Source: Adineta vaga (Eukaryota > Rotifera). From it: a DNA stretch of 64,000 nucleotides. The notes beneath the pieces are model-generated. The model was not told where the DNA came from and searched no databases. It was given only the letters and a program-made list of their open reading frames with translations. A program made the position numbers and the translations under genes. Every line of letters starts with the position of its first letter. The stretch's first letter is position 1. Shown here in pieces: positions 32,740-43,975 of this stretch. Where the stretch lies: the NCBI GenBank assembly GCA_021613535.1, contig CP075496.1:1-64000 (forward strand). The letters run 5' to 3'.

Positions 32740-33330
32740 TATGAATATTGCGCACATTAAATTCCAACACATATTCATATAAATTTATCTAAAGAACAGT
32801 TCAGAGTGTGAATTCCATGACGCAATTCAAGTTCAAATCGTCAATAATTCGTTCTGTTATTAATCATTTCAAATGAAAAAACATTCTTGTGATAGACAAT
32901 TTTATACTCTACAAATCAATAACCAAGGTCATTGTGAACAAATGCTTCCAGAATGAATTATTCATTAAGTACAAATATTATTATTCATAATTTCCAAGTT
33001 CAAAGTCCAAAAAAAATACAATCGTATCATTGCATATATTTCATGAAGAAAAACAGGCTTACATTCTATCTTCTTAAGAAGAAAAAAACAGACAAACATT
33101 CTATTTGAGAAGAAAAAGAAAAAAAAATATAACGAAGATAAAAAAAAGACAAGTCAAGAATTATTATACAATTCAAAATGAGCTCAAAAACAACATTTGT
33201 TAACATACACCAAGCAAAAACAATTATAATCAACAATATAAAATTCAAAAAACTAACGATAGAAAAACAAAATCATCATTTCATCACAGTCATCAGAGCG
33301 ATTCGTGATTGAATATTCGTCATCTCATAT
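32740..33330. other. AT-rich spacer, no gene seen
   Basis: Region upstream of the TATA-driven gene; only short A-rich frames. Confidence 0.5.
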
Positions 33331-33337
33331 ATCAATC

Positions 33338-33920
33338 GATAGATCTTGACGGGATACATGTAAAATATACATGGTGGAACATTGTGACATGCTCTGATGA
33401 GTAGTTTCCGAATGAACTCCGTGAAGATCTCCGATTTTGGATCTTACGATCTCCGAAATAGATAGTTCACCGTCTGATAAATCATTTGATAGATAATTTG
33501 ACGAGAAACAAATCATTCATCGAACATTTGTTTCTAGAACCTTTCGTTCAGGAGTTGTTCTTCGAAAGAAATTGAACGGTAATTCGTATTAGGTGTTTTA
33601 CAGAGCACTTTTCTAACTCCTGAACCAAACGAGATACAGACATATTTCCCGTATTTGAACGATAGATCTCGACGAGATGCATCTAAAAGGTACACGGTGG
33701 AACACGGTAAAGTGCTTCGTTGAGGAGTTTTTGGAGGAGCTCTGTGGAGATCTGAGACTTTGGATCTTCGGATCTCAGGGATAGATAGATCACCGAGTGA
33801 TATACCATTCGATAGAGAATATGACGACGAACAAATCACCCATTGAACATTTGTTTCTAAGACCTTTCGTTCAAGTGTTATTCTTGGAAAGACGTTGAAC
33901 AGTAAATGTGTTACGCAGTT
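33338..33920. repeat. Diverged direct tandem repeat (two units of about 250 bp, offset 323 bp)
   Basis: Unit 1 starts near 33338 and unit 2 near 33661. Shared blocks include gatagatct(t/c)gacg, ggtggaaca, the atctccgat/atctgagac..ttggatctt block and gaacatttgtttcta. On the minus strand both units are open (33516-33325 and 33839-33534) and their translations match: MIC[F/S]SS..LSN, LSI.EI.RSK..DLH, CST.Y.L..SR.DLS. Protein-level similarity suggests either a coding repeat or chance preservation. No function assigned. Confidence 0.65.
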
Positions 33921-35480
33921 TCAGAAACATCTTATTTATCTTCTAAACTAAAAGAGTTCTCAATTATACATGCAATGCTTGAATTACTGGTCCAATAGTG
34001 GGACATCTGGAAATCGAAAAGTCCGAAAATAAAATATCAAAATGTAAAGAATATGTTTCTCGTTGATATTGATTAGAAACCGCTTCAGTTCAACATGAAA
34101 AATAGGATTGTTGATAAGGTTCGAATCGTTATTGAATGATATGAAGAAATACAGTGAAGCGAAAAGTGGAATAATTTACTTCGGTATTTAACATGAAGAA
34201 GAAGAAAAAATTTAACAGATTGTTGCGTGTATTTGCGTTGAAACGGTTATGTTGCACATGGGTCAATAGCTTTTAACAACTGTTGATTGTGAAAATGCTG
34301 ACTCTACGTCAGCTTTTCTAAATGGTAAAGAATATAAAAGTACACATTTCTCGGAATTTAGGTGTTCAGTAAGATAAAATCTATATTGAGACATGATCGG
34401 ATCTCACAATTCTGTTTTTCAGGTGCTCATTTTCATTAACAGCATACTTTTGTTCATTACATTCATCGGTTGTTGCTATAGCATCGTGTTTAGTAACAAC
34501 TTTTTAGATTTTGTCATAAATAGAAATACGTGGTTGTAAACTGATCGAATAGACTGTCTTCATTCATACTTCTAATTATCGAGAGATCAACACATTCACC
34601 TAATTGGTCTCACGTGAAGGATTCATTGGTTTGAAAATCTAAATAACTAATCTTTCAATAAAGTGTAACATTTCGATCAAAATAAGAATCAATATAACAA
34701 ATAATCTTTTGTAAAAATTCAATTATCGATATTTCTATTGTTTTTTGTACATCAAGATGGTGAATATGGTAATCTATATCAAGGAGCTATTCCAAAGAAA
34801 TCTGCATCTTTGCGTTCTTGGAATTTAGTTTTAATCAATGTGATGATTCTATATAAAATAACTAATGTTGTGTCAGGAAGCTGTAGTGCAAGGGTTTTCG
34901 TGTGACTTTCGAATAACATTTGGTGTAAAAAAAAACGTATTACACAAGGAGATTCAGTACATTCAAAGAATTCTTTTTTACTCTTGGATAATTGGTTTCT
35001 TTAATCAAATATTTTTAATAAATGCATAAACGTCAGCTACACGTTCTATAGAAAGTATAAACTCAACCATCTGAGCTTGAGGTGTTCTATGATCGGCTGC
35101 AATAAAATAAATATAATAAATTAAGACATTATGTATCTCTGACTGACTAAAAATAATTAATCTTACTTAAAAATCTTGCTCGTAAAATTCATAGCATTGT
35201 TCACGTTTACTGATGCGTTTAACTGGGCGTGAAAAGTATGCATATATAGAAAGTAGTATTTGTTTAATATCAATTGATACTACACTATGTGTGTGCTTAA
35301 CAAACTTGTGCATTATATATCTAAAGCAATTCTCTATAAATATAGATTAAAAAAGAATTTGACGTTCTTAAAAACACTACTAGTTATCTTTCCAATAAGA
35401 AACAAAGTGCATACAAAGAGTTTAGAACTATTTCTTTTAGAAGAATTCAAAACTTAATTATCATACTCACTTAATGCTTA
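33921..35480. other. AT-rich region, no intact gene
   Basis: No supported gene. A short minus-strand stretch near 34990-35100 (QAQMVEFILSIERVADVYAF) may belong to the transposase relic to the right. Confidence 0.4.
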
Positions 35481-35483
35481 TCA

Positions 35484-36170
35484 TTAATCATGTGAAGCTG
35501 TTAAAAATAGAACATGAAAAGTGGCAAAAATATAACTTTCTTTATTAAACAAGACTTTTATGCATTTTAGAATATTAGGTAAATCTTGTTTGAACAATGA
35601 ATTAACTGAATGGTTTTTACCAACATTTACATTCGTATTATTAATTCCTATTGCTATGAATGCATTCAAATTCAAATGATTATCGATAATTAACTGAAGT
35701 ATATTAGCCAACACTCCAGTAGTTGATTCGTCAGTATCATCTATTTAAAATAAACAATCAATAAAATGCTAAAAACTGAACAATAGATAACTATATTACT
35801 AAAGATACATTTTTAACACCTGATGATGATAAATATTGTACACGAAAAGAATATAGTTCCATATTTCCTTTATTGCTTGCATCGAAGTGCATAGAATAAT
35901 AAAAGAATTGTTTTAAACTATCAATTAGACATTGAGTAAAGTATGGGGCCATAAGATTCGATGTAATCAATATTGTTTTTGTTCGATCATATAACAAATT
36001 ATTTGCTGTAGCTGGTAAAGAAAATACTGTCTTACAAACATTTGTTAAACAAAGGTGTGAAAGATACGCATATCCAAGTTTAACATCATCATAAACGATA
36101 ACTCACTGCTTCCGTAGCACAAACTTTATCTTTTTCTTTAGAAAGTTTGATTGCATCTATTATTGATTGT
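35484..36170 (-). pseudogene. Decayed hAT-like transposase-derived gene
   Basis: Minus-strand pieces in order: MNQQSIIDAIKLSKEKDKVCATEAVSYR (36170-36090), YDDVKLGYAYLS, LLYDRTKTILITSNLMAPYF, HFDASNKGN, a frame break at about 35715-35800, then DDTDESTTGVLANIL, GINNTNVNVGKNHS and LFLTAS. The order and motifs (ATE..SYR, DASN.GN, N.N.N.G) are those of a hAT-related transposase-like family common in animals. The pieces do not splice cleanly and stops lie between them. It probably inserted into, or was carried by, the Terminon 5' part. Confidence 0.55.
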
Positions 36171-37903
36171 TGATTCATATTGAACAATTGTATATTCTTC
36201 TGATGCTTCTATGTCTTCATATGATTATCAAGGTCAGTTTTTCCATGATAATATATAGAAAATTGTTGAGTATAAGCAGTAACACGTTGCTTGATTTGAA
36301 TCAAGTTTATATTCTATTAAAAATCCTTGATATTCGTTGATTTTCAACCATTTCCTGTTGAATGCATCGTTTTTCGATTTTCTCTTTTTTTTTTGTTCAA
36401 CACCTATTAATGTCAGCGTTTTTGCAATTGTTCAAATTTCTAGTTTATGTTCATCAATATCACTACCTTCATCATTGATTCGTTTTCTTTTTACAACATA
36501 AATATCCACCGTATTCACGTTTATTATTTGTTTTCGTTCATCCAACAAACATACAAAAAAATATATATATATCGGTTTCTATGAATTCTATAAACTATGG
36601 AAAGAATGACGAAAGAGAAATAGATATAGAATGGAATAAAAATTAAATAAGTACATTGGATTCGTTTTTAGCCACTAGAAAACAGGAATTGTATAAATGT
36701 AGTTGAACCAGGACGAAAACGTAATATCAGTCATTATTGATCAAAGATTGTTTTAAAAATTCAAAAAACGATCATGCATGTTATAGTTAAAGATTACAAA
36801 TAAGAATGAATATGAATGACTCAATATTTTTATAAAACAGAAAGATTTTAATGAGATGTACAGTTGTTTCCTAAGATTCAAGAAAACAAGCTATTTCTTT
36901 TGTCATTTATCAATGAAGTTAATTCTTGATGAGATATTTTGCACCGTTCCAAAGACATTTCATATGTATCACATTAAGATTAAATAATTATGTAATACTT
37001 TAAAAATTACTTACTAAAATATAAAAACTACTAATATGAGCGAGTTTGTGAGATATTATTTATCGAAGTAGTCTCACACTCATTTAAAATGTAGTCATAT
37101 ATTAAAAAAATCAAATATACTTATGAATTAGTGAGTAGAATAGATTATTTTTAATTGTTGCATCGTTTTATACTTTGGATAGGATGAAAATAAATGTATT
37201 TGTCTGATTGATTGAAATTGTTTAAAAGAGTAACACAATAACGATTGTAGACAATAGGAAAATTTATTAAAATAGATGACTTTTAAAGTTATATCAGACG
37301 TTTTATCTATAGATCAAATCGAATTAAAATACTATATAAAAACTTTTGACTCTTTGAGGATCGAACCATTTACTTTTGAATGACTACAGCGCATAAAGTG
37401 TAACAAAATCCATCAAATAAATTATTTACTAAACGCGTTTCACTACTCGATTGATCTGTACGAAATTACTTTTGAAGAAGTGTAAACGAACTCACATATA
37501 GTTTCTTGGTCGTCAAAGGCTTACACATATGAATCAATTGGATAATGACGCTTTATTATATATGGATAAATTTGACAAACTTCTTTTGTATATTATGTGT
37601 GTTCAAGCATATTAAATAATTTATAGTAAGAATTCAATTGTTAATATGATCTTCAACGTCCATTAAACACATACCAACTTGATAATCATTAGCGAATTTC
37701 ACGACAAGGCTCTCAAGTACGAGAGTAAACTTTCTACTTTATTGAAACAGAAAAAAAACAAAACAAAATTAACTGAATTAGATAATGAATAACACAAGAA
37801 AGAAAAACCGACAAAAAATTAGCTTGATTAACAATGAGTAACATAATAAAGAAAAAAGAAAAAAGAACACAAACTACATAACACAAAAGAAAAAAAGCCA
37901 ACT
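36171..37903. other. AT-rich region, no gene seen
   Basis: Only short frames and an (AT)n run near 36560. Nothing supported. Confidence 0.5.
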
Positions 37904-38827
37904 TCAGCATTCCATGATGGAATCATCACCCATGTTGGCTGTAGCGAACGAATCGTTGCTACTTGAATTTGATAAGTCATCAAATTCAACATCAATATTT
38001 GGATTTGGTGTCAAATCCAAGACATTTGCTTCGTCCAGGTCAACATCAATCAATGACTCAAGGTAATCCCTGATATGTTTGTCAACATTGATATTACCTC
38101 TTGGTAATTTAAGCTTGTTTGCAGTTGATTTTGTTTTTTGTTTTGTTATTTTTCTTCCGGTTTTAGTTGTCTTCTTTTTTTTGTTTTTTTGTTTTTCAGT
38201 GCCAAATCGTTGAGGCGCCTTGCGTGGGCGCGGCTCCAACGAAAGGCGTTGGGCAATTGTGCCAGAATTTGCGCGTTGTGGTGTCACCAAAACTGGTGAA
38301 GCAATTGGCATGGGCGGATTGAGAGCGGACGTGGTGATGAGATGAGTGTTGGTGTTGGTACGGACTCATCCATGTTTATCATTTGTTCGAGCCTCTTCGA
38401 CATTTGAGATACGACGACCATACAGTCCACATTTACGTCGTCAAGGCTGAGGCTGTGAACGGTTGCTGTTTCGACAACAACTGTTTCTAGAAAAACGAAC
38501 ATTATCTATGCTATTACACACAAAAGTTTAGTACTCACGTGCTGCTGGTGCAACAACAACATCCATGGTCATTTCAGTGACCTGTTGTGCTTCATTTTGA
38601 GCTTGACATGCACGTACCAATTCGCCTGTCAAGCGATGTAGATGGGCAGCCAATTGATATAATTCGGCTGTTGAAGACAAGTCGTCTGTTTGCGTCGCAC
38701 GAATATAAGTACTCATACTGATGCTTGATGATTTTGTAGTTGTTGTTGATGGTTGTTGCATCATGGAAGAATTGGATAATTGAATGGTTGGAAGTGGAAT
38801 GAAATAATTCTGAGATTGCTTCCTCAT
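37904..38827 (-). CDS. Unknown basic/acidic protein near the Terminon 5' end
   Basis: Exon 1 starts at 38827 (MRKQSQNYFIPLPTIQ...) with a Gln/Ser/Thr-rich part and a helical stretch (LAAHLHRLTGELVRACQAQNEAQQ). A GTGAGT...TTCTAG intron leads to QTVVVETATVHSL. That frame stops at 38284, but the next frame (38311-37904) overlaps it by 28 nt and continues with RPRKAPQRFGTEK, a Lys-rich run that could be a nuclear signal, and an acidic Asn/Ser/Asp C-terminus. A 41-nt intron with a weak donor (C|GTCCGC...CACCAG) would join them in frame; a single-base lesion is the alternative. No family recognised. Confidence 0.5.
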
Positions 38828-38945
38828 TATATAGGCATAGCAGATAAAGGCGACTTTATTCTGAACAATCTTTGTGGCGATTGACCACTCAAATTGGGGG
38901 TGTAAAAGAGGGCGCTATAAAAAGGGAGGCTAGTGTGTGGCAACA

Positions 38946-38975
38946 GCGAGGGTGTAGGCATAGGTGTGGGTGCAG
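38946..38975 (+). repeat. Degenerate G-rich telomeric repeats, split by a transposon
   Basis: Units such as GGGTGTAGG, ATAGGTGTGGG and TGCAG. The same type of array resumes at 42914, and the 8-bp target duplication GGGTGCAG shows that the two parts were one array before insertion. Confidence 0.75.
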
Positions 38976-39390
38976 CACTGTTGAGTCCGAAACTATTTTG
39001 ACAAAAATTTAAATTTAACAAAAATCGTAAAAGTTTAGGACGTTTATAAACCGGGTCGAGATTGATAATTTAATGAGTTTAGAAATTCAAAGTTCTCTAT
39101 ATGTCTACTATAAATTTATGACAATAATATTTTTACATTTGGTAAAATCGTATTCCAGCATCAGGATGTTTTTTTTACAGATATTGGCTTATATAACATA
39201 CTCGCATCTATTTACAAAGTATTCATTTATAAATAAGCTAGAATTATAAATCGAGTAAATATTCATAAATCATTCAGATATTTATAAACTAAAAATATGT
39301 TTATAAATAAGATAGATTTATAAATCGAGTAAGCATTTATAAACTACAAATACATTTATAAATGGAATGGATTTATAAATGAGTACATTA

Positions 39391-42300
39391 CAGAGATGGG
39401 CACGGTTCGCGGTTTTCACAATTTAAACCGGAACCGAAACCGAGAGAAAGTTGAGTAATTTTGAACCGAACCGAACCGAAAAAAGTGTAAAATTTAATCG
39501 CAGATAACTAAGCTATGTCATCTTTATTTGAACTCGCTTATTCTGTATTAAATTATTATTATCTATTATATTTATGAATATATGTATATAAAACTACATC
39601 TTCGTCAATAACATCTTATTTTATTTTATTTCTGTTCTAAATATTGAAGTTCATATAAATTTCTATCGCACAAAAATGATAACAAAATTATTCGAGCACA
39701 TATATAAATAAACACAAAAAAGCAAAAAAGAGATATAAATAAAATTTCTCAAAAGACTCGAAAACATCTTTTCTTGATATCGTCTAATTGTTTTGAACAT
39801 TTTTCTTTTTATATCTTTCAAATGAATTTTGAAAAATAATATCGTTCACTGTTTCAGGAGATAATCGTGAACGCTTTTTCGTAACAATATTTCCTGCCAA
39901 TGAAAACTCCCGTTCCACTGCAGCACTAGTTGCTGGTACTGAAAAAATACGTTTGGCAATTTTTGCTAAACGTGGATATAGTCTATGATTATGTTTCCAA
40001 AAGTTTAACGAATTGTATTCATCCCCATGTATAGAAGAATTTGAAGAACGTGATTCGTTTTGTTTATCTATTCCAAACTTTAGATAGTTTTCGATTTCTA
40101 TTTGATGTATAGCAGCTGTTGTAGTTGGTACATCATCTTGTTCATCTTCTTCTTCGTAATAACTCTGCATAATTCGAAAAGCTTGATTTGCTTCACCACC
40201 TCGTCGTCTTGTCGATTTGCTGTTGTAACTGTTCTCTTCCGGTTGTTTGTCATTATCAAGTGAATCAAATACAATCATTTCTTGTTTTATATATTCTAAA
40301 CATAAATTTCGTTGATCAATCGTGCATTGTTTCATTTTTCTAGTTCTTGGATTCAAAAATAAAGCCATAAAATGGATAGGATGATAATCGAACATAGCTT
40401 CTAGTAATATTTTTGCACGTTGTCGAAAAAACAATATATCTACAGTGAAAATAATCAAAGTGTTGTTGACATATATAAATCAGAAATAATAAACAATTTT
40501 ACCTCGTTCACTCGATAGCTTCGCATCATTTGACATCCATTCCAAATTTGCTTTTACACTTTCAATACCTGGCACAACAACATGAATAGATGGTATATTT
40601 GTTGATTGTAAACGTGTTGAGATATGTTTCCATGGCTTCAAAAACTCAATAATCTTTTCTAATAAGAAAACGTTGATCTTTTCTAATCGCTTTTTGTCCA
40701 ATTGTCGTTCGTCGAATATTTCATTTAATGGAAGATATGACTTATGCACCGATTCAAGAGAGTTAGACATTGATAACCATCGAACGACGGTGCTTTGCAC
40801 CAACCTTGAAGCTTCTTTATCTTCAAGAGCTTGATTAAGATTTATCTAAAGAAAAGGAAGATAATCGTTTATTTTTAAACTTAAGAATATAAGAAATTTT
40901 ATAAACTACATACGAGTTTTACATATTTAATCAATTGTTTTGCGGACAAAATTAAGGTAATAATACGTTTTGCTCCAGGTGGAATCTCTGATTTCAATAT
41001 GGTCAAATAATTCACTTTCATTGAGATTGAGTTTAAAGTCGCATGAATCACTTTTTGTGGATGATGATGTTGTCGTCGTGGATTTGTTGATGGATGTTGT
41101 TGTAAATTTAAATCATCATTATCATAATCTTCACCTGATTCTTCAGAATCACTCATTTTTTCATCTTCATCTTCTTCTTCGCCTTCATCTTCATCTTGAA
41201 CTTGAGTTTTTGGTTGTTGATTTTTCTTTTTCTTTTCACTTTGAAAGAAAAGTCTTTCAAGGATATTATTCAATCTATGTGCTGAACAAAAAACGACTTC
41301 ATATTCTTGTAATATTTTTTTTATATTAGACCCACGATCCGAAACCCAAACAATATCTTTCATATATCGGATAAGATCATAAATACCTAGTCCTTCTTTC
41401 AATACCTAAAGTTTTAGAGAAAAATGAGATTTGCTTATTAATAGAATAGGAAATTTCAGATTCTCTCACCTTCAACACATTAGGTGCTTTTTTATTCGGA
41501 GTATTAAATGGAATACAAAATATTTCGAACGAATGTAACGTCCAATTATCATCAGTCCAATGAGCAGTACATCCCAAATATGATTGTTGACGATAAGCAT
41601 CTGACCAAATATCAGGTGATACAACTAGACATCGTTCACGTACAGCTTTCAATAAAACGGTTTTTATTTGTTCACGTCCACTAGAAGCATTCGATTTAAT
41701 TAATTTGGAAACGGTTTTTCTAGATGATAAAATTGATTCAGCTTTGATTGGACCACAAGTATATCCTAGACGAAAAAAGATGGTGATATTCAAATTATGA
41801 GTAGTTTCAAGACGACAAGTACCTATATGAATTGCTTCTTCGATTATTTTCTTGAATCCTGTATCTTCAGCAATACCTAATGGACGTATATTCGAACATA
41901 TCCATCCACCTAACAAATGTGTCATTTTTTGCTTATGAGATCCAAAATTCTTGTTGATCGAAGCAGGTGAAGTTTGTGATTTAATTAATTGTGATGAATT
42001 GGTTGATGTTAATGTTGAAATATGAGTTTGCTTTGGGTTAAAACCATCACACACTCGCATATGTTTATTCATATTCCTGGTGCTAGATGAATATGTATAT
42101 GTTATACTGCAATACTTGCACGATACAAATCTATCGTATGTTTCGTTCTCATTTTCATTAGTTTTTCGAGCCGGAATACCAAAACATCGCCAACAATCAG
42201 ATTTTTTGTATTTGATATCAACAACAAACCAATCTTTTTTATTATATTTCAAGTTCGAACTAATAATTTCGGCAGATAAGTGTTGATAAGAACGAGATAT

Positions 42301-42733
42301 ATTTGATGAAGAATTTGATGAAGATGTAGATGGTGAATCAGAAGATGAATTTGTTAGTTGAACATCCATAGAACTTGATGGAGAATCAAGATCAATTACA
42401 TCAGGTGTGTTTGATAAAGAAGAGATATTCATGTTGAATTTTTTTGTATTTGTTTGGTTATCACTAAAAGTACTTCGATACTTTTTCTACATGTGTTATA
42501 CCATTGGCTAGCTCCTTTCATGTTCTTCTTGGACGAAGAAAGTAAAGAAATATATATATATATATATATATATACATTTTCATTGGTATGTACGACATCT
42601 ATTGATTCCTCCGTTTAACTTTTCATTTCTATACACTAATTTCAGTTGCATCAATTCAGCTGAAAACCGAACCGAACCGAACCGAAACCGAGATCGATTT
42701 GAAAAGGTGTGAACCGAACCGTGCCCATCTCTG
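39391..42733 (-). mobile_element. hAT transposon, 3.3 kb, nested in the MITE
   Basis: Terminal inverted repeats begin CAGAGATGGGCACGGTTCG (39391-39409, and its complement ending at 42733), flanked by the 8-bp duplication GTACATTA (39383-39390 and 42734-42741). CCGAACCGAA-type subterminal repeats lie inside both ends. It holds a full-length transposase gene. Ends, TSD and gene are all intact, which suggests a recent insertion. Confidence 0.9.
39784..42432 (-). CDS. hAT transposase (817 aa), apparently intact
   Basis: Four exons, 42432-41470, 41405-40914, 40845-40503 and 40439-39784, with introns of 64, 68 and 63 nt and matching phases, join to 818 codons including the stop. The N-terminus is Ser-rich. 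A BED-type zinc finger has CWRCF...CKYC...HMRVC at about residues 75-125. The RNase-H region includes VVSPDIWSDAYRQQSYLG and DIVWVSDRGSN (exon 2), with a Glu/Asp-rich insertion (EDEGEEEDEDEK). The C-terminal dimerisation domain has FWKHNHRLYPRLAKIAKRIFSVPATSAAVEREFS. Order and motifs are those of hAT transposases. Confidence 0.9.
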
Positions 42734-42913
42734 GTACATTATTTATAAATTATTCGAGCATTTATAAATGGTTCAAAGATTTATAAATAGGCTCGATTTA
42801 TAAATACCAAAAATATTTATAACTATTTTAAATTTTCGGTTCAAAAATTTATGATTTATAAATCAATATAAATAAATCGATTTATAAATCCCCTAATTTC
42901 GGACTCAACAGTG

Positions 42914-43036
42914 GGGTGCAGGTGTGAGTGCAGGTGAGGGTGTAGGCGAGGGAGAAGTTACCAGTGTCGTGTGCACTGTTCCATTTTGAGGGTGGGTGTA
43001 GGTGTGATTATTCCTCTTTCTGTTCCACCCACACCC
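42914..43036. repeat. Degenerate telomeric repeats, G-rich then C-rich
   Basis: G-rich units (GGGTGCAGGTGTGAGTGCAGGTGAGGGTGTAGG) run from 42914 to about 42952, again at 42989-43006, then C-rich CCACCCACACCC at 43026-43036. The change of orientation makes a head-to-head telomere-type junction. Confidence 0.75.
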
Positions 43037-43415
43037 TGGTTCCATTCTTTGTGTTGTGGTTTGCTCGCAGAGCTTCACTAATTTTTCGTAGGTTCTCTTT
43101 CACTTCCCGGACGTCGGACGTCAGAGTGTTCCATTTCTCTTCATTCTCTCCTATCGTTGCCGTGGTCGTATTTTGCCATTCTCGTGTTTGTGCTTGGATG
43201 GTTTCTATTTGGCTGGTCATCGCGATTTGTAAATTCTCCACTTCGCTGGCGAGATGATCTGCTGTTCCTCTGTTTTGTTCTGTGACATTACGGCGTATTT
43301 CGTCTAGTTTACTTTCCAGGTCGGCTAGCCGGGCACTATTGCTGTTGCTGGTTTCGGCTATTTTCTGAACGGCTTGTTCCACTGATAATCTTTCTGAAGT
43401 CATGATTTGTCTCAT
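43008..43415 (-). CDS. N-terminal fragment of a retrotransposon Gag-like coiled-coil protein
   Basis: The ATG at 43415 follows about 66 nt after the end of an LTR, as expected for gag. The 135-residue frame is almost entirely heptad coiled coil (SARLADLESKLDEIRRNVTEQ; VRKVKEN-like segments). It then runs into telomeric repeats (RVWVEQKEE), so the rest of gag and all of pol are missing. The GC content is higher than in neighbours. No zinc knuckle is left to see. Probably not functional. Confidence 0.6.
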   Translation of the reverse strand: MRQIMTSERLSVEQAVQKIAETSNSNSARLADLESKLDEIRRNVTEQNRGTADHLASEVENLQIAMTSQIETIQAQTREWQNTTTATIGENEEKWNTLTSDVREVKENLRKISEALRANHNTKNGTRVWVEQKEE

Positions 43416-43481
43416 TGTGTACTTTCTATATCTTCTGCTTGATGTTTTGTACGGGCAGGGCTTAGTTTGCCAGGGTCACAA

Positions 43482-43802
43482 TGTAACAACAAACTTGTGT
43501 TATCTCCAACTCTGTTTATTTCAATCCCCTCTTCCTCCTTCTATACAATCGACTTGACAGCCACTCCTCGCTCTATCAACCGATGCGAGGTGAGTGTCGA
43601 GTCATATCATAAGCACACATAAGAGAACGATAGAGAACAGAATGAAAGTGGATAATATACGATGTCTATGTACAAAAAAGAGAACGCTCAATCAATCAAT
43701 CACTTGAGATATTATCAAGTGCTCTGGCTCTTGATACCTATCTCGCAATCTTCATCTCGTAATATATCTTTATGATTGGCTGAGGTCATGTGGTTATCGG
43801 CA
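43482..43802 (-). mobile_element. Long terminal repeat (about 321 bp) of a truncated LTR retrotransposon
   Basis: On the minus strand the sequence starts TGCCGATAACC and ends GTTGTTACA (TG...CA). TTGTGACCCTGGCAAAC follows directly and could be the primer-binding site, then the gag-like ATG. Both outer sides are telomeric repeats (43026-43036 and 43802-43856), so only LTR plus the gag start is left. The family is unidentified; the second LTR is absent, so the boundaries rest on the TG/CA ends. Confidence 0.6.
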
Positions 43803-43856
43803 CGCACACCCTCACCCACAGCCACAGCCACAGCCACACCCACCCTCAAGGTTGAT
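43802..43856 (+). repeat. C-rich telomeric-like repeats
   Basis: CACCCTCACCCACAGCCACAGCCACAGCCACACCCACCCTC. The CAGCCA units are variants. Orientation is C-rich on the plus strand, opposite to the Terminon attachment arrays. Confidence 0.8.
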
Positions 43857-43975
43857 TCGAATGAAAAGGAATTTGACTCGAAGCATACGACACATCAAAA
43901 TGAACAGAATGTCAAAAATTATGATGAAAATCTAAGACGATGATCAGTAAAGCTCGACGAGAAACTTCTGCAAGA

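Larger units (their letters stand above)
5502..38975 (-). mobile_element. Terminon (Athena-type telomere-attached giant retroelement), about 33 kb
   Basis: The element is bounded on the left by telomeric repeats plus a hammerhead relic and on the right by degenerate telomeric repeats at 38946-38975. The recognisable genes inside run on the minus strand: Athena RT, coiled-coil ORFs, three GIY-YIG-like genes, a DEDDy exonuclease, a membrane protein and several unknowns. This gene set matches the published description of Terminons (Athena RT plus cooriented exonuclease, GIY-YIG-like, coiled-coil and membrane ORFs). No Rep or GDSL esterase gene was recognised. Some parts (33-37.9 kb, with a transposase relic) may be later insertions, so the right boundary is inferred. 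Confidence 0.8.
38976..42913. mobile_element. Non-autonomous transposon (MITE) with 8-bp TSD, inserted into telomeric repeats
   Basis: Terminal inverted repeats of 17 bp, CACTGTTGAGTCCGAAA (38976-38992 and 42897-42913), are flanked by the direct duplication GGGTGCAG (38968-38975 and 42914-42921). Without the nested element it is 587 bp and rich in ATTTATAAA-type subterminal repeats. An 8-bp TSD fits the hAT superfamily. No coding capacity of its own. Confidence 0.85.

Noticed and set aside
38827-39021. Minus-strand frame across the telomeric remnant
   Set aside because: It crosses the transposon end and the 8-bp duplication, so it cannot predate the insertion.
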